Shown here: one piece after another, positions 1 to 10,668 of the stretch
How the letters are laid out: each line of letters begins with the position of its first letter
How positions within the stretch are numbered: position 1 is the first letter of the stretch
Assembly (NCBI GenBank): GCA_036346225.1
Contig: JARFIW010001257.1
Span: forward strand, 30,001 to 94,000
Direction of reading: 5' to 3'
DNA: 64,000 nt
DNA from: Platerodrilus igneus
Taxonomy: Eukaryota; Arthropoda; Insecta; Coleoptera; Lycidae
Notes under the pieces: generated by a model
Seen by the model: only the letters and a program-made list of their open reading frames with translations
Database searches by the model: none
What the model was told of the DNA's origin: nothing
Made by a program: the position numbers and the translations under genes

Positions 1-2
1 TA

Positions 3-972
3 GTTGGGGAAGCTGAAGAAAATTGTCTATTAGCTTCAAGAAGTTACGCTCAGAAATTTCCTAATCGAATGCATCCTAATATAGCTGCGTTTGAAAGATT
101 ATTGCAACACTTTAGAAGTACTGGTAATGTTGAATCTGAAAAAACTCAACAATTAAAGCATGTTACTAATAGTGAAGGAAATCAATTATAGGATTTGGAA
201 TCTGTAGTAGAAAATCCTAATACTAGTTTGCGTAAAATCAGTCAAACAACCGGACTGAGTAAAACTAGTGTTTCAAGAATACTAAAAGCCAACAAATTTC
301 ATCATATAAAATTCAGCTTCACCGAGAGCTTAAGGATGGGATTTTTCAAAGCAGAATTGATTTTGGATTATAGGTAATGGATCAAATCGAAGAAGCTGAT
401 AATTTTTTGAATTTTGTTTTGTTCAGTGATGAAGCAACATTCCATAACAATGGTTTTGTTAGCATGCACAATTTGCATTACGATGATAATGAAAATCCTC
501 ATTAAGTGTTTATTACAAATCGACAAAACAGATGGTCCTTGAATGTATGGGGAGGAATTGTAGGAAACCATGTAATTGGTCCTTACTTCTTTAATGGGAT
601 TTTAACTGGAGAAAAATTTTTATGTTTTATAAGGTTCTCATTACCAGAGTTACTTGAGAATGTTCTCGAGAGCGTCAGGCTACATATGTGGTTTCAGTTG
701 GATGGGGCCCTCATGCACTTTAAAGCCACTGTGCGTATTTTTTGCATCAAAATTTTCCACTAAGGTGGATTGGAAGAGGCGGACCGCAACAATGGCCAGC
801 AAGATCTCCGGATTTAACTTGTTTTGATTTTTTTCTGTGGGGCTATATTAAAGACATAGTTTATTCAGCTGCTTTCACAACATTAGACAACATGAAAGCT
901 AGGATTAGAAATGCTTTTTCAACAATCCCTTCCCAAATGTTACGCGAAGTTCAAAGATCCTTTATTCAATGA
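3..972 (+). pseudogene. mariner/Tc1-like (IS630 superfamily) transposase, broken
   Basis: This is a decayed cut-and-paste transposase. Reading frame 3 from the window edge gives an N-terminal helix-turn-helix region of the kind found in insect DUF4817-type transposases, interrupted by a stop at about 189. A second helix-turn-helix segment follows (195-377). After a frame change comes a DDE-type core with FSDEATFHNNG (first Asp), the strand VWGGIVGNHVIGPYFF, QLDGALMH (second Asp) and, after another frameshift near 765, RWIGRGGP and SPDLTCFDFFLWG (third Asp). At least two stops and two frame changes separate these pieces, so no active protein can be made. The N-terminus is cut by the window edge. 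A related but different copy lies at 37205-38032 on the other strand. Confidence 0.85.
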
Positions 973-1197
973 ATGCAATTATGTATTGAAAACGACGGTA
1001 AACACTTTGAACACTACTTATAAATTATTTAATGTGTTGTTTTTTTGGTAACTTTTCATTATTTTAATTATTATAACCTTTATATTTTATAAAATATTTA
1101 ATTATTCGCTTATAACTCAGAAACGGTTGAATATGAATATAGGGTAACCTAATATTGTTTAATGGAGAATTTAATTCTGCATTTTACTACTTTAAAA

Positions 1198-1282
1198 TAT
1201 ACAGGGTGTTCCATTGAAATAACCGACTTAATTGCGTTAAAGGTTCAATAAACGGAAAACGATGCAATGTGCACCCTGTATA
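1198..1282. repeat. short inverted-repeat element (MITE-like)
   Basis: An 85-bp segment begins tatacagggtg and ends caccctgtata, a perfect 11-bp inverted repeat. This is the end sequence often seen on mariner-type insect elements. It may be the 3' end of the adjacent transposase element or an independent miniature element. Confidence 0.5.
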
Positions 1283-1507
1283 TTATTTTAATAACTAGTA
1301 TTATGTTTCCATTAACTACAAGTTTATACTATTCCCCTACAAAAGTTAAATGTTCAGCATCATTTAAATCATGGTGTTACAAAAATTTTTAATGAATCAT
1401 GCGATTTTGAAAAAGTTGAATATCTCAACAACGATGAGATTTAGGTATAGGTAATACTGATAAAAGTTACCCTACTTTGTTACGAGCAATCAAAATTTGT
1501 AATAAAA

Positions 1508-1571
1508 TACTGGGTGTTCTATTTAAAAAAACAACTTTGGTAAATAACTTTTTTATTGGGCACCCTGTTTA
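1508..1571. repeat. second short inverted-repeat segment
   Basis: A 64-bp segment runs from a tactgggtgttct end to a gggcaccctgttta end. The termini resemble those at 1198-1282, with mismatches. It carries no coding potential. Confidence 0.35.
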
Positions 1572-1693
1572 ATACTAATTAATTTTACGTTGTAGCTATT
1601 TTGCATATACATAAGATTTATTTGAAAGGTTTTTTGCTAAACGTTGCCATTAAGCAGTAATCGATCGTTTCGTATGCGTTGGGACATCCGGTA

Positions 1694-2390
1694 TATATAC
1701 AGGGTTATCCAAAAGTCCCGCAACCCTAAAATATTTTTTCTGGACCGCATTTTCTGGAAAAACTTTTCATACAAACTATTTAGGATTGTCTTCCAGCTAT
1801 TTGGTTGTGGCCTTAAAGTTGATTTTGACAGTGATCTTGAAGGTCAAATTGTTGTCACGTTCACTTTTTCGAATAGACACACCTATTTTTTATTGTGGAT
1901 TCGGAAAGAGCACAAAATTTTATAAATGACCTTGACTTGGCCATGACTTTGAGATGACCTTGAAGACAATTGAGGTCAATTAAGAAAAGTATTTCCAATA
2001 TTTTAGGTTTTCTGGAGAATTTTTTTACAAATGCTCAAGATTGTACTCCACCTAACTGTTTGTGACCTTGAAGTTGACCTTTACAGTGGCCTTGAAGTTC
2101 AAATCGTTTTTAGGTCAATTTTTCAAATAGAACTCCGTATCTTTTATTGCGAATTCGGAAAGAGCACAGAATTTTATAAATGACCTGAACGTAGGCCTTG
2201 GACTTGAGATGACCTTGAAGACAATTAAGTCAATTAAAAAAAGTATTTCCAATATTTTAGGTTATCTAGAGAATTCTTTTACAAATGCTCAAGAGTGTGC
2301 TCCACCTATCTGTTGATGACCTTGAAGTTGACCTTGACCATGACGTTGAAGTTCAAATCGATTTTTAGGTCAATTTTTCAAATCATCATC
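1694..2390. repeat. tandem repeat of about 254 bp, three partial to full units
   Basis: The marker tcggaaagagcaca occurs at 1901 and again at 2155, a period of 254 bp. The same order of blocks (gaccttgaagttgacctt, then aggtcaatttttcaaat) recurs, with a diverged first unit starting near 1725. The array begins just after a tatacagggttatcc motif of the type seen at transposon ends. It breaks off inside the third unit at about 2390, where a catcatcat tail of another repeat starts. No gene was seen here. Confidence 0.7.
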
Positions 2391-2436
2391 ATTTTGTTAT
2401 CGACCTTACTTAAGGTCGGTTTGACGCAGTTCTAAC

Positions 2437-3538
2437 TTCTCGGTGTAACCAAATTCCAAATTTCATTTCAATTATACTTCTTTCACAGTAATCTACGTTA
2501 CTTAATGTCCCGACACGAGTTGATAAAAAATTACAGGTGATACCTCAATAAAATAAGTAATCTCGGCACACTAACCGCGTTTTAATTTAAGAGTCTACCA
2601 CTATGCAATACAATTTAAATGCTTTTATAATACTTACAACTCGTGTTAACTTTCATACGTGCTTTTGGGACGATCGAAATAATAAGGGCTTTAATAATAT
2701 TCTCCTAAACTATTTATATCATTAGAATGCCACCTCCTGGCCACGTTTATTCGAAAAATCTCCTGCTCACAACAACACATTCCCACAATTTTGCACTCAA
2801 CCCCATTTTCAAATCCGCGAATTTCAGTACCTCGTTATACTATTTTAAGAAAATAACGCTACACTATCCTCGTGTTTATATCAAGTCAAACTAAACATAT
2901 CGACCAATCGTAGACCTAATGACGTTTCTCAAATCCCTCCTATACTATCTTGGTCCCATGCTTATACGTTTTCTACGTCTCTTTCTAACCTGGTTTGAGT
3001 GGTAGAAAATCAATATTCCTGTTTGTGCGCTGTCTACCACACGTGGACTTTCTCATTAGCAGTTCATGCTAAAACATCCGACCGTTTGGACAATCCTTAG
3101 AATAATTTGTTTGTTATCTACAAATTAAATAGAACTTGACATTTAGAAAATACGCAGGTGTTCAATCGTAACGTTTTAAATAACACTTCCACGATTTAGA
3201 GTTCGGCGTATTTCTACCCCACTGATATATTTGTCAGATAGTAACGCGTTTCATCTTGGTATCATTGGGTTTTTACACGTTTTTATGCATATTATACATC
3301 AATAATCGTTCAATTACATTCAAATTAATTAATAAATTAATGGCATTGGCTTCTACCATTTAATTTCTTTGCAAACCTACTTAAATTTCATTAATTATTT
3401 ATAAAATTTCGTTAATACCTGATACTTAAAAATGAATTAACTAATATATCTTTCGCACGTAATTTCTGGTTGTTCCTTTATACAGGGTGTTTTGAAATGC
3501 TTTGTTTATATTTATTTTTGATCTTTTAAAACCACTAT
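2437..3538. repeat. 1.1-kb direct repeat, copy 1
   Basis: Nearly the same sequence occurs at 7546-8648, starting at cttctcggtgtaacc and ending at cttttaaaaccactata, with only scattered differences. The two copies bracket the gypsy gag-protease segment in the same orientation and could be its LTRs. No TG...CA ends with matching target duplication could be found, and a primer-binding-like site lies about 900 bp further in (6640s). They may therefore be copies of another repeat. No coding sequence was seen in this repeat. Confidence 0.75.
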
Positions 3539-3599
3539 ATAATCCCCCTATTTCAATTCTAAGAAAAACTATCTCCGGTTTTTCTGCATTTAAATACCT

Positions 3600-4160
3600 A
3601 CATTCTAATTTAATTTCATCTGCTACTTCTATACACCTATCTACTCACCTAACACTACCTATACCTATTTATCCAACCTATCACTACTTATCTACCTATT
3701 TCTATCTATTTCTACATCTATCTCTACTTATTTCTATCTACCTACACCTATCTTTATTTCTAATTACCTATTCACACCTATCACTATCTTTTACCTAACT
3801 ATTTTTATCTATTATTAACTCTTCACAAAATTTCATTGTATTTTCTCCTTTTATTTCCCCTTTTAGTTCTTTATTGATTCTTTACATACATCATTTTGTA
3901 CTTTTCTCTTTATTTTTAGTCTTCATAACTTTTAACCTCACCTATTATCACTATCTATTCTTGTCCTAACTCAACCTACCTAATTCTATACCTATATCTA
4001 ACTATCTCCCATATTTATCCTATACCTAATCTTCTATATACACCTATTCGTATTTATCCTATTTCTACTTCTATTATTCTATTTACCTATTTCTATCTCT
4101 AACTATTCAACTTCTCTACTAAAATTCATCTATCTCTATCTTTTTGTCATTACACTTCAT
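3600..4160. repeat. cryptic CTAT/CTAC pyrimidine-rich simple sequence
   Basis: About 560 bp is dominated by variants of ctatctacctatt and related C/T/A motifs on the + strand. Long apparent reading frames here are by-products of the strand bias. It lies directly downstream (minus strand) of the truncated gypsy pol and replaces the place where reverse transcriptase would be expected. Confidence 0.6.
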
Positions 4161-4164
4161 CTTG

Positions 4165-5292
4165 TTATTTAAACCTAACTCTCTTCTTGACCCTCCAAGT
4201 CTTTCTTCTAACTATCCTAATACTCTTCATCCCTATTTCTCCTCCTTCTAGTTTTATACTTATCATCCTTGTTATTTCACATAAAATAAACTTATCCTTA
4301 TTATCCTGACTCTTAAATATTTCTTCTTCATTCCCTATACTTGTCTGTTTCTCATTTATTATACTTTCTTTTTCCGTGGACAAACCAAACGATACTACTT
4401 CAACATCTTTATCTTTCCCCTTTATACAAAACTTTTCATCTCTTCTAGACCCTTCATGTACAATATTCATTTTATAAAAATCATTTAAATTCAAATTCAA
4501 ATTATCAAAATTATCTTTGCCTCTTAACTCACTTATGCCTATATTTACCTCTTGTGTGTCACATAACGCTATTTTTACTTCTAACTTTCTTATTTCTGAT
4601 TCGTTATCCACTATTAATGCTGCGCCTGACTCTACCTCTACTTATTCAGCCTTTTCTTTCACTATCCATTGTACCTCATCTAACTTTTTCTCACTATATT
4701 TCCCTGAGTCGATCTCTCTCACCTCTTCATCATCTCCATCTATACTATTTATACATAACCCCATGTCATCTTCTGTGACATCATAACTTGCCTTCCAGGG
4801 CAATATCCTATCCCTAATCCTAACTATTTTTCTTTCCATATCTATTATAACCCCTAACTTCATCATGCAATCGACCCCTAATATCCCTTTAAACTTTAAC
4901 CCAGGTACAATTATAAATTCTTGTTCACAGCTTACTGAACCTAACTCTACTTTCAATATAACTACGCTATTCACAACAGCAAATCGTTTTTTATTCGGCG
5001 CAACCAGGTGACTTCTTTTTGTTGGCATTATCCTATCACACACTTTATTTTTAATTTCATTGACGAATTCCTCCAATACCAAACTCGTCTCAGCTCCTGA
5101 ATCTAATAAAGCTCATAAATTTTTCTCAAAAATTTTAATTTCAATTATGGGCAAACAAAATTTTTCTACTATTTCTGGCTCAATTTCTTCTTCAATTTTT
5201 AAAAATTCCTTCGGATGTTCATACTTGTACACAGTGATGTCTAGTGGTTTGTCCGTCTTTAAAAATCCTGTCCAGGTCTGTTTTCCCTACTC
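4165..5292 (-). pseudogene. gypsy-type pol remnant: aspartic protease only
   Basis: This frame begins inside the end of gag, one nucleotide back, consistent with a -1 gag-pol frameshift over a T-run just before the gag stop. It encodes a retropepsin with the active-site motif ALLDSGAETSLV (about 5070-5112) and a downstream ILGVDCMMKLGV segment typical of the protease fold. An in-frame TGA (5113-5115) sits directly before the protease. A TAA near 4640 separates it from a further 148-codon stretch in the same frame. No reverse transcriptase, RNase H or integrase follows: the sequence runs into simple repeats at about 4160. It is a truncated Ty3/gypsy pol. Confidence 0.75.
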
Positions 5293-6503
5293 GGTCCTGG
5301 TCTAGCCGTCACCTCAGCGTATGTCCTAGGCGTTTCCACTCGTTGCGTGTTTGTATTATCAGTCCCCCGTATGTCCGGTGAACTGTTTTGTCTGGTAGGT
5401 CCCGGTCTCGGTGCAGGTCCCCTTCCTAAACTGTTACTTCTAACATATTGCCGTCGCTGTTCCCAATTCTGTCGCTGGTATCCATAACTATTCCCCCGTC
5501 TAGCGTAGTTGTCCCGTCTATTGTCGAACCTAACCGTGTTGATCTGTCTTTCCCTATGTTCCCGAGGTCGTCCACTACTTACGTCATCGTACCTCTGCAG
5601 GTATTCCAAAAACATTTCTCTGTCCACTATGTTCTGTAGTGCAACGTGTTGTCTTACCTCTACCTCGAAGTGTCGCGATAAATATTTAATAATTTGTCGG
5701 CCCGTCAGTGGTGGGTTTAGTTGCTTTGCTATGCTATACTTTCGTATAGCATAGTGGTCACTCCAATAGTGCTTTAAAAATCTGTCTTCAAAGTCCGTGT
5801 AGGTGTCAATTTCCTGTCCTATTAAATTATACCAAGCTTCAGCATGGTCTTTTAGTAAAGCTTTTACAATATTTAATTTTGCCTGTTCGTCGTATACGTT
5901 ATTTATTAACTTTCTAACATTATTAATAAATATTTGCGGGTTTACTCTACTATCCCCATAGAATTTCATTTGCTGCTCTAATGACACATTACTTGTTACG
6001 AACCTTGGACCATCCCCCATTAAAGTCGCTACATTCTGTTTAATCCTGGTCACTTCTCTCTCTACCCGACCTAACTGATCCTTACACGAGTCCGTTACCT
6101 CAGTCATTTTCGCATTAATCTCATCTTCACAGAAAATCCTTACATCAGTCCTTAATTGTCCCATTTCCAGATTCAAACCTCTAATATCGCGCTCATTTTT
6201 ATCAACCCTATTTTCAACTTCCCCCATCTTTACCATCAAGCTATTTTTAAATTCAGAAAATTCCTTCGTCGAATTATCAATTTTCAGACTAATCTGCTCA
6301 AACATTTTATTCGATTCGTCTCTACTTAATTTCATTTCCTCTAACATTCTCATCATCAATTCATTCCCAGTTTCTCCTGATTCCGTCCTCGACTGATCCC
6401 TACTACCTCCAGCTTCCTCCATTTTCAAGTTTTTGTCGCACAAGGCACTATCGTCACTTCCAATTTCCACTCCTCGACTTCTTAACCACTCCTTTCTCTG
6501 CAT
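5259..6503 (-). CDS. gypsy-type retrotransposon Gag
   Basis: This is an intact 414-residue Gag-like open reading frame. The N-terminal half (about residues 40-190) is strongly charged with heptad spacing (LEEMKLSRDESNKMFEQIS and following), suggesting a coiled coil. Residues of about 205-320 resemble the retrotransposon gag/capsid domain (QMKFYGDSRVNPQIFINN, AWYNLIGQEI, FLKHYWSD). The C-terminus is rich in Arg, Asn, Gln and Pro and would bind nucleic acid, but no CCHC zinc knuckle is present. Its 3' end overlaps the protease frame by about 30 nt. That it is uninterrupted while pol is broken suggests either youth or separate selection. Family assignment to Ty3/gypsy rests on the adjacent protease and overall layout. 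Confidence 0.75.
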   Translation of the reverse strand: MQRKEWLRSRGVEIGSDDSALCDKNLKMEEAGGSRDQSRTESGETGNELMMRMLEEMKLSRDESNKMFEQISLKIDNSTKEFSEFKNSLMVKMGEVENRVDKNERDIRGLNLEMGQLRTDVRIFCEDEINAKMTEVTDSCKDQLGRVEREVTRIKQNVATLMGDGPRFVTSNVSLEQQMKFYGDSRVNPQIFINNVRKLINNVYDEQAKLNIVKALLKDHAEAWYNLIGQEIDTYTDFEDRFLKHYWSDHYAIRKYSIAKQLNPPLTGRQIIKYLSRHFEVEVRQHVALQNIVDREMFLEYLQRYDDVSSGRPREHRERQINTVRFDNRRDNYARRGNSYGYQRQNWEQRRQYVRSNSLGRGPAPRPGPTRQNSSPDIRGTDNTNTQRVETPRTYAEVTARPGPSRENRPGQDF

Positions 6504-7545
6504 ACGCTCAAATCACTCTCACACACACTAAAATACTCTTAAATTTAACAAAAACAGAAACTCTCTTTCTCAGATCGCCAGTTTCCTGGAGTAAAATCAC
6601 TAACATTCTACTTGGAACTCGAGCCTCGCTTTTGGGTCGCCAAAAATTGCCGTGGAACTTTGGTAAAATCTTCACCAACAAAAATATTTTCGAAAATTTA
6701 AAAAAAAAAGTTCAAAACTCGAAAATTCAAAATTAAATAATACACAAAAAAATATTTTTTTCCCGTTTTCCTCTCTTCCTCGGTTGACTGGCCTTCTTCA
6801 ACTGCTTCCGGCTAGCTCATTTGGACCTCCTTTTGGATATCTATATTCAAACTCATATTCTATCATTCACGCACACTCCCAATAAAACCACAAAATACAA
6901 CCAACATACAATCTTTTATTTATTCCTATTTACAAATGCAATTCAATATTGTCCATATCTTATTGTTCACGTTACACTTCAGTAGATCTTATTTTGTAAT
7001 GTCCTGTATTTAATTTTAAAATCATCAAACACATAAAATGTACTCGGAGTAAATGGACCTTGAAAAATACATTCTCTAAAATTCCTTCTTTATAATTTAT
7101 TTATTTATTTTAATAATCTAAGTAAACTGTGGGGTATGGTGAGCTCATAATAACCCAACTAATTCTGCATAATGTATGCCCTTCTACTTTGCATACTCTT
7201 AAAATAAAAAAAACAAAGCCATGTACTCTTCACAGAAATTTCACGTTCTGATGGAACGTTTTAAAAGCTTTATAGACACCTTCAAATTTCTAGTTGAATA
7301 CCGTAATTAAGTTATTTACACATATTCTGTTCAATACGTAAATAATTCACACTACCTTGAAAAGCACTCTCATACGCCACCCCAATATTTACAGTTTATA
7401 GGAATCACAATTTTAAATTGTTACCTGGAAATTTCTAGATCTCTGTTCTTGTTGATGATGCCATGTATTTTTCTATCTGGTCGGCAGGTCGTTTCTCGGC
7501 TATTACTAGACGAACTCCATCTAAGTTGATCCGCCAACGCCGCCT
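6504..7545 (-). other. gypsy element leader and possible LTR remnant
   Basis: On the minus strand the sequence TTTTTGGCGACCC at about 6640-6650 lies 140 bp upstream of the gag start. It resembles the junction of an LTR end with a tRNA primer-binding site. If so, the true 5' LTR lies at higher coordinates from about 6651, but no matching second copy was found in the window. The remaining sequence is AT-rich with no supported gene. A 37-codon open stretch at about 7440-7550 (minus; contains DGVRLVIAEKRPADQ) was not recognised. Confidence 0.35.
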
Positions 7546-8641
7546 TCTCGGTGTAACCAAATTCCAAATTTCATTTCAATTATACTTCTTTCACAGTAAT
7601 CTACGTTACTTAATGTCCCGACACGAGTTGATAAAAAATTATAGGTGATACCTCAATAAAATAAGTAATCTCGGCACACTAACCGCGTTTTAATTTAAGA
7701 GACTACCACTATGCAATACAATTTAAATGCTTTTATAATACTTACAACTCGTGTTAACTTTCACACGTGCTTTTGGGACGATCGAAATAATAAGGGCTTT
7801 AATAATATTCTCCTAAACTACTTATATCTTTAGAATGCCACCTCCTGGCCACGTTTATTCGAAAAATCTCCTGCTCACAACAACACATTCCCACAATTTT
7901 GCACTCAACCCCATTTTCAAATCTGCGAATTTCAGTACCTCGTTATAATATTTTAAGAAAAATACGCTACACTATCTTCGTGTTTATATCAAGTCAAACT
8001 AAACATATCGACCAATCGTAGACCTAATGACGTTTCTCAAATCCCTCCTATACTATCTTGGTCTCATGCTTATACGTTTTCTACGTCTCTTTCTAACCTG
8101 GTTTGAGTGGTAGAAAATCAATATTCCTGTTTGTGCGCTGTCTACCACACGTGGACTTTCTCATTAGCAGTTCATGCTAAAACATCCGACCGTTTGGACA
8201 ATCCTTAGAATAATTTGTTTGTTATCTACAAATTAAATAGAACTTGACATTTAGAAAATACGCAGGTGTTCAATCGTAACGTTTTAAATAACACTTCCAC
8301 GATTTAGAGTTCGGCGTATTTCTACCCCACCGATATATTTGTCAGATAGTAACGCGTTTCATCTTGGTATCATTGGGTTTTTACACGTTTTTATGCATAT
8401 TATACATCAATAATCGTTCAATTACATTCAAATTAATTAATTAATTAATGGCATTGGCTTCTACCATTTAATTTCTTTGCAAACCTACTTAAATTTCATT
8501 AATTATTTATAAAATTTCGTTAATACCTGATACTTAAAAATGAATTAACTAATATAACTTTCGCACGTAATTTCTGGTTGTTCCTTTATACAGGGTGTTT
8601 TGAAATTGCTTTGTTTATATTTATTTTTGATCTTTTAAAAC

Positions 8642-8648
<7 letters not shown>
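7546..8648. repeat. 1.1-kb direct repeat, copy 2
   Basis: This is the second copy of the repeat at 2437-3538, in the same orientation, and is followed immediately by an AT microsatellite. Only single-base and small indel differences were seen, so the duplication is fairly recent. No gene was seen in it. Confidence 0.75.

Positions 8649-8679
<31 letters not shown>
8649..8679. repeat. (AT)n microsatellite
   Basis: About 15 AT units lie between the 1.1-kb direct repeat and the start of the 153-bp inverted repeat at 8680. Confidence 0.95.
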
Positions 8680-8680
<1 letters not shown>

Positions 8681-8832
8681 CTGTGATAAGGGGTTGTTTA
8701 AGGGTGTACTTTATGTAAAGGTCGTTTAGGAATTAGAAATTACAATAGGAAGCAGAAAACTGCATTTATTTAGTAAAGAATTGAGAAATGGAGATAGTTT
8801 GTAAATAGTAAGCAGTCAACATCCTGTATATA
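8680..8832 (+). repeat. left arm of a long-range inverted repeat (mate 21221-21373)
   Basis: This arm begins gctgtgataaggggttgttt at the edge of an AT microsatellite and ends tcctgtatata. Its reverse complement is found at 21221-21373, also abutting an AT microsatellite. Weaker similarity continues inward for roughly 150 bp more. A diverged tandem copy of the inner end (agtaaatatttaacaccctgtagata) follows at about 8888-8915. Confidence 0.75.
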
Positions 8833-10575
8833 AAGTGTAGGTAGTTTTAAGCGACGCAAGAAACAAGGAAGACATTCATTAAGTAAATAGTAAATATTTA
8901 ACACCCTGTAGATAGAGTTTTAGTTAGTTTAGGCAATGCAAATAATGATATTTTTCAGTGGAAGCACGCGTATTTTATAAGTAAACATAATAAAGTGTAA
9001 TTAAACACGCATTCAAAAGAGTTCCAAACAATTAAGTTAATACGGAGATAAGAAATAGAGCTTCGAGAAGCATAGTGTAAAAGCGTACAAGTAGTTAATA
9101 ATTGTGATAAAGAAAGGTGATTAAAAATTGCGTAAATAACAGGCAGATATGAAAATTAAAAGTCGAATTGCATCAGTTGTTTATGTACAACATGGAAAAG
9201 CGATTAGATTCGTCAAAACACCGCATATTTGATAACGAGGCACCTGCGAGCAGGCCACAATTATTTGAAAGCAGAGAAAATAACATCAGAAACTACTTTA
9301 AATGCAAAGATTTGATTGGTTAAAATTAGCGACGAGCTTGTAGGCCATACCCACTGACTGAGTAGGGGATCAATGATATATTAACATGGACAGTGATAAC
9401 GAACTCAGTTTTCAACTCAACAAAGGCCGAGGTGCGCCACTCTGAAACAAAGTGTGATACGTAATAATAATTTAAAGTGAAAAATAGTATAAGTGCGACT
9501 AAGATGAAAATTATGATTGCCGATTAAACGTAAGTAGATTTTGGGGAATTTATTTTAAGTTAAAACAATAATAATAGGGCTCCGAGTCCGGGGAGTATAA
9601 ACTACAAATTCCAAGTTCGGGGAGAAGAATAATAATACAATTTCTAAGTCTGGCGAAATTGATGAGAATAAATTCTGAGAAGAAGTAATAAATCGAAATG
9701 AGACGACAATAATTTGGGGTACATAAGTCTAAGTTTAATAATGGTAGTCCAGAGGGTGATAACAATAATTTAAATGCAGTTCAAGCGTGTGGATAGACAA
9801 TATTTCGAATGGGCATGTAATAATTCTGAATTGGGGAAAATATTTTTTATTCAAATGGATGGTAGAATGCATGGAAAATATTAGCTGATAATGGATGCGT
9901 CAATTACGAGAAGGAAATAGCGAAGAAAATAGACCAGGTTAGATTTTTAGTTATAAGATATTATTTTTCAATTTTTTTATTTGAATATTGAATTTGCTTA
10001 ATATAAATGAATGTGACGAAGTCAACAAAACAGAGGACTTGCATACGTATAAAGTGCGTTATATGATAAGAGGTTTTGAACGTTCGACACTTCTTTTTAT
10101 AAAAAAAAAAACAATAGGTTTTTTGGTGACTTTAGATTTGATTAAAAAGTATATGATTTTTGATAAATGAGATTTACAACATTAATTAATTGAAAAGTGT
10201 ATTTTAAATAATTTACAAAAACTGTACATAATATTTGTTTTATTATATAAAATTGAATTAACTTCATTTTATAATTCAAAATAAATGCTAGTCGAGGTCA
10301 TAAGATAAAGTTAATGGGAGTGATTTGAAAATCGAAACAATAAAGGAGGAGCTATAAGTTGAATACGTCATTGATAACGAGTAAGGCGGTAACATATCAA
10401 GTTTTGTTATTGGTCGACAAGGTCAGTTCAAGATAAAATCCAGTTAAGTTCCTGGAGGGAGTTCATAGCAATATTTATATGACAGCCCAACGTCCGAGAT
10501 TAATAAATCCAGTTAATACATAGCAATATTTATATGTCGACCAAATGATGGGGCGCAAATAATTTAGGGAGCATA
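8833..10575. other. gene-poor repeat-derived segment
   Basis: No gene could be supported. A 60-codon open stretch at 9988-10170 (+) was not recognised. Near the right end the motif catagcaatatttatatg recurs at about 10469, 10519 and 10573 (spacing about 50 bp), the last copy running straight into an AT microsatellite (10574-10610). This may be the end of a non-autonomous element whose other end is the inverted repeat at 8680. Confidence 0.4.
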
Positions 10576-10576
10576 G

Positions 10577-10615
<39 letters not shown>

Positions 10616-10668
10616 TAAAAATATTGTGGGTTTTAGGTCGTTTGGATTATTTAAGAAAACTCTTTTTT

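Noticed and set aside
3502..3798. 98-codon hydrophobic frame
   Set aside because: It lies in the end of the 1.1-kb repeat and the CTAT simple sequence; composition explains it.
5448..5754. Plus-strand frames opposite the gypsy Gag
   Set aside because: They are shadows of the intact minus-strand Gag frame.
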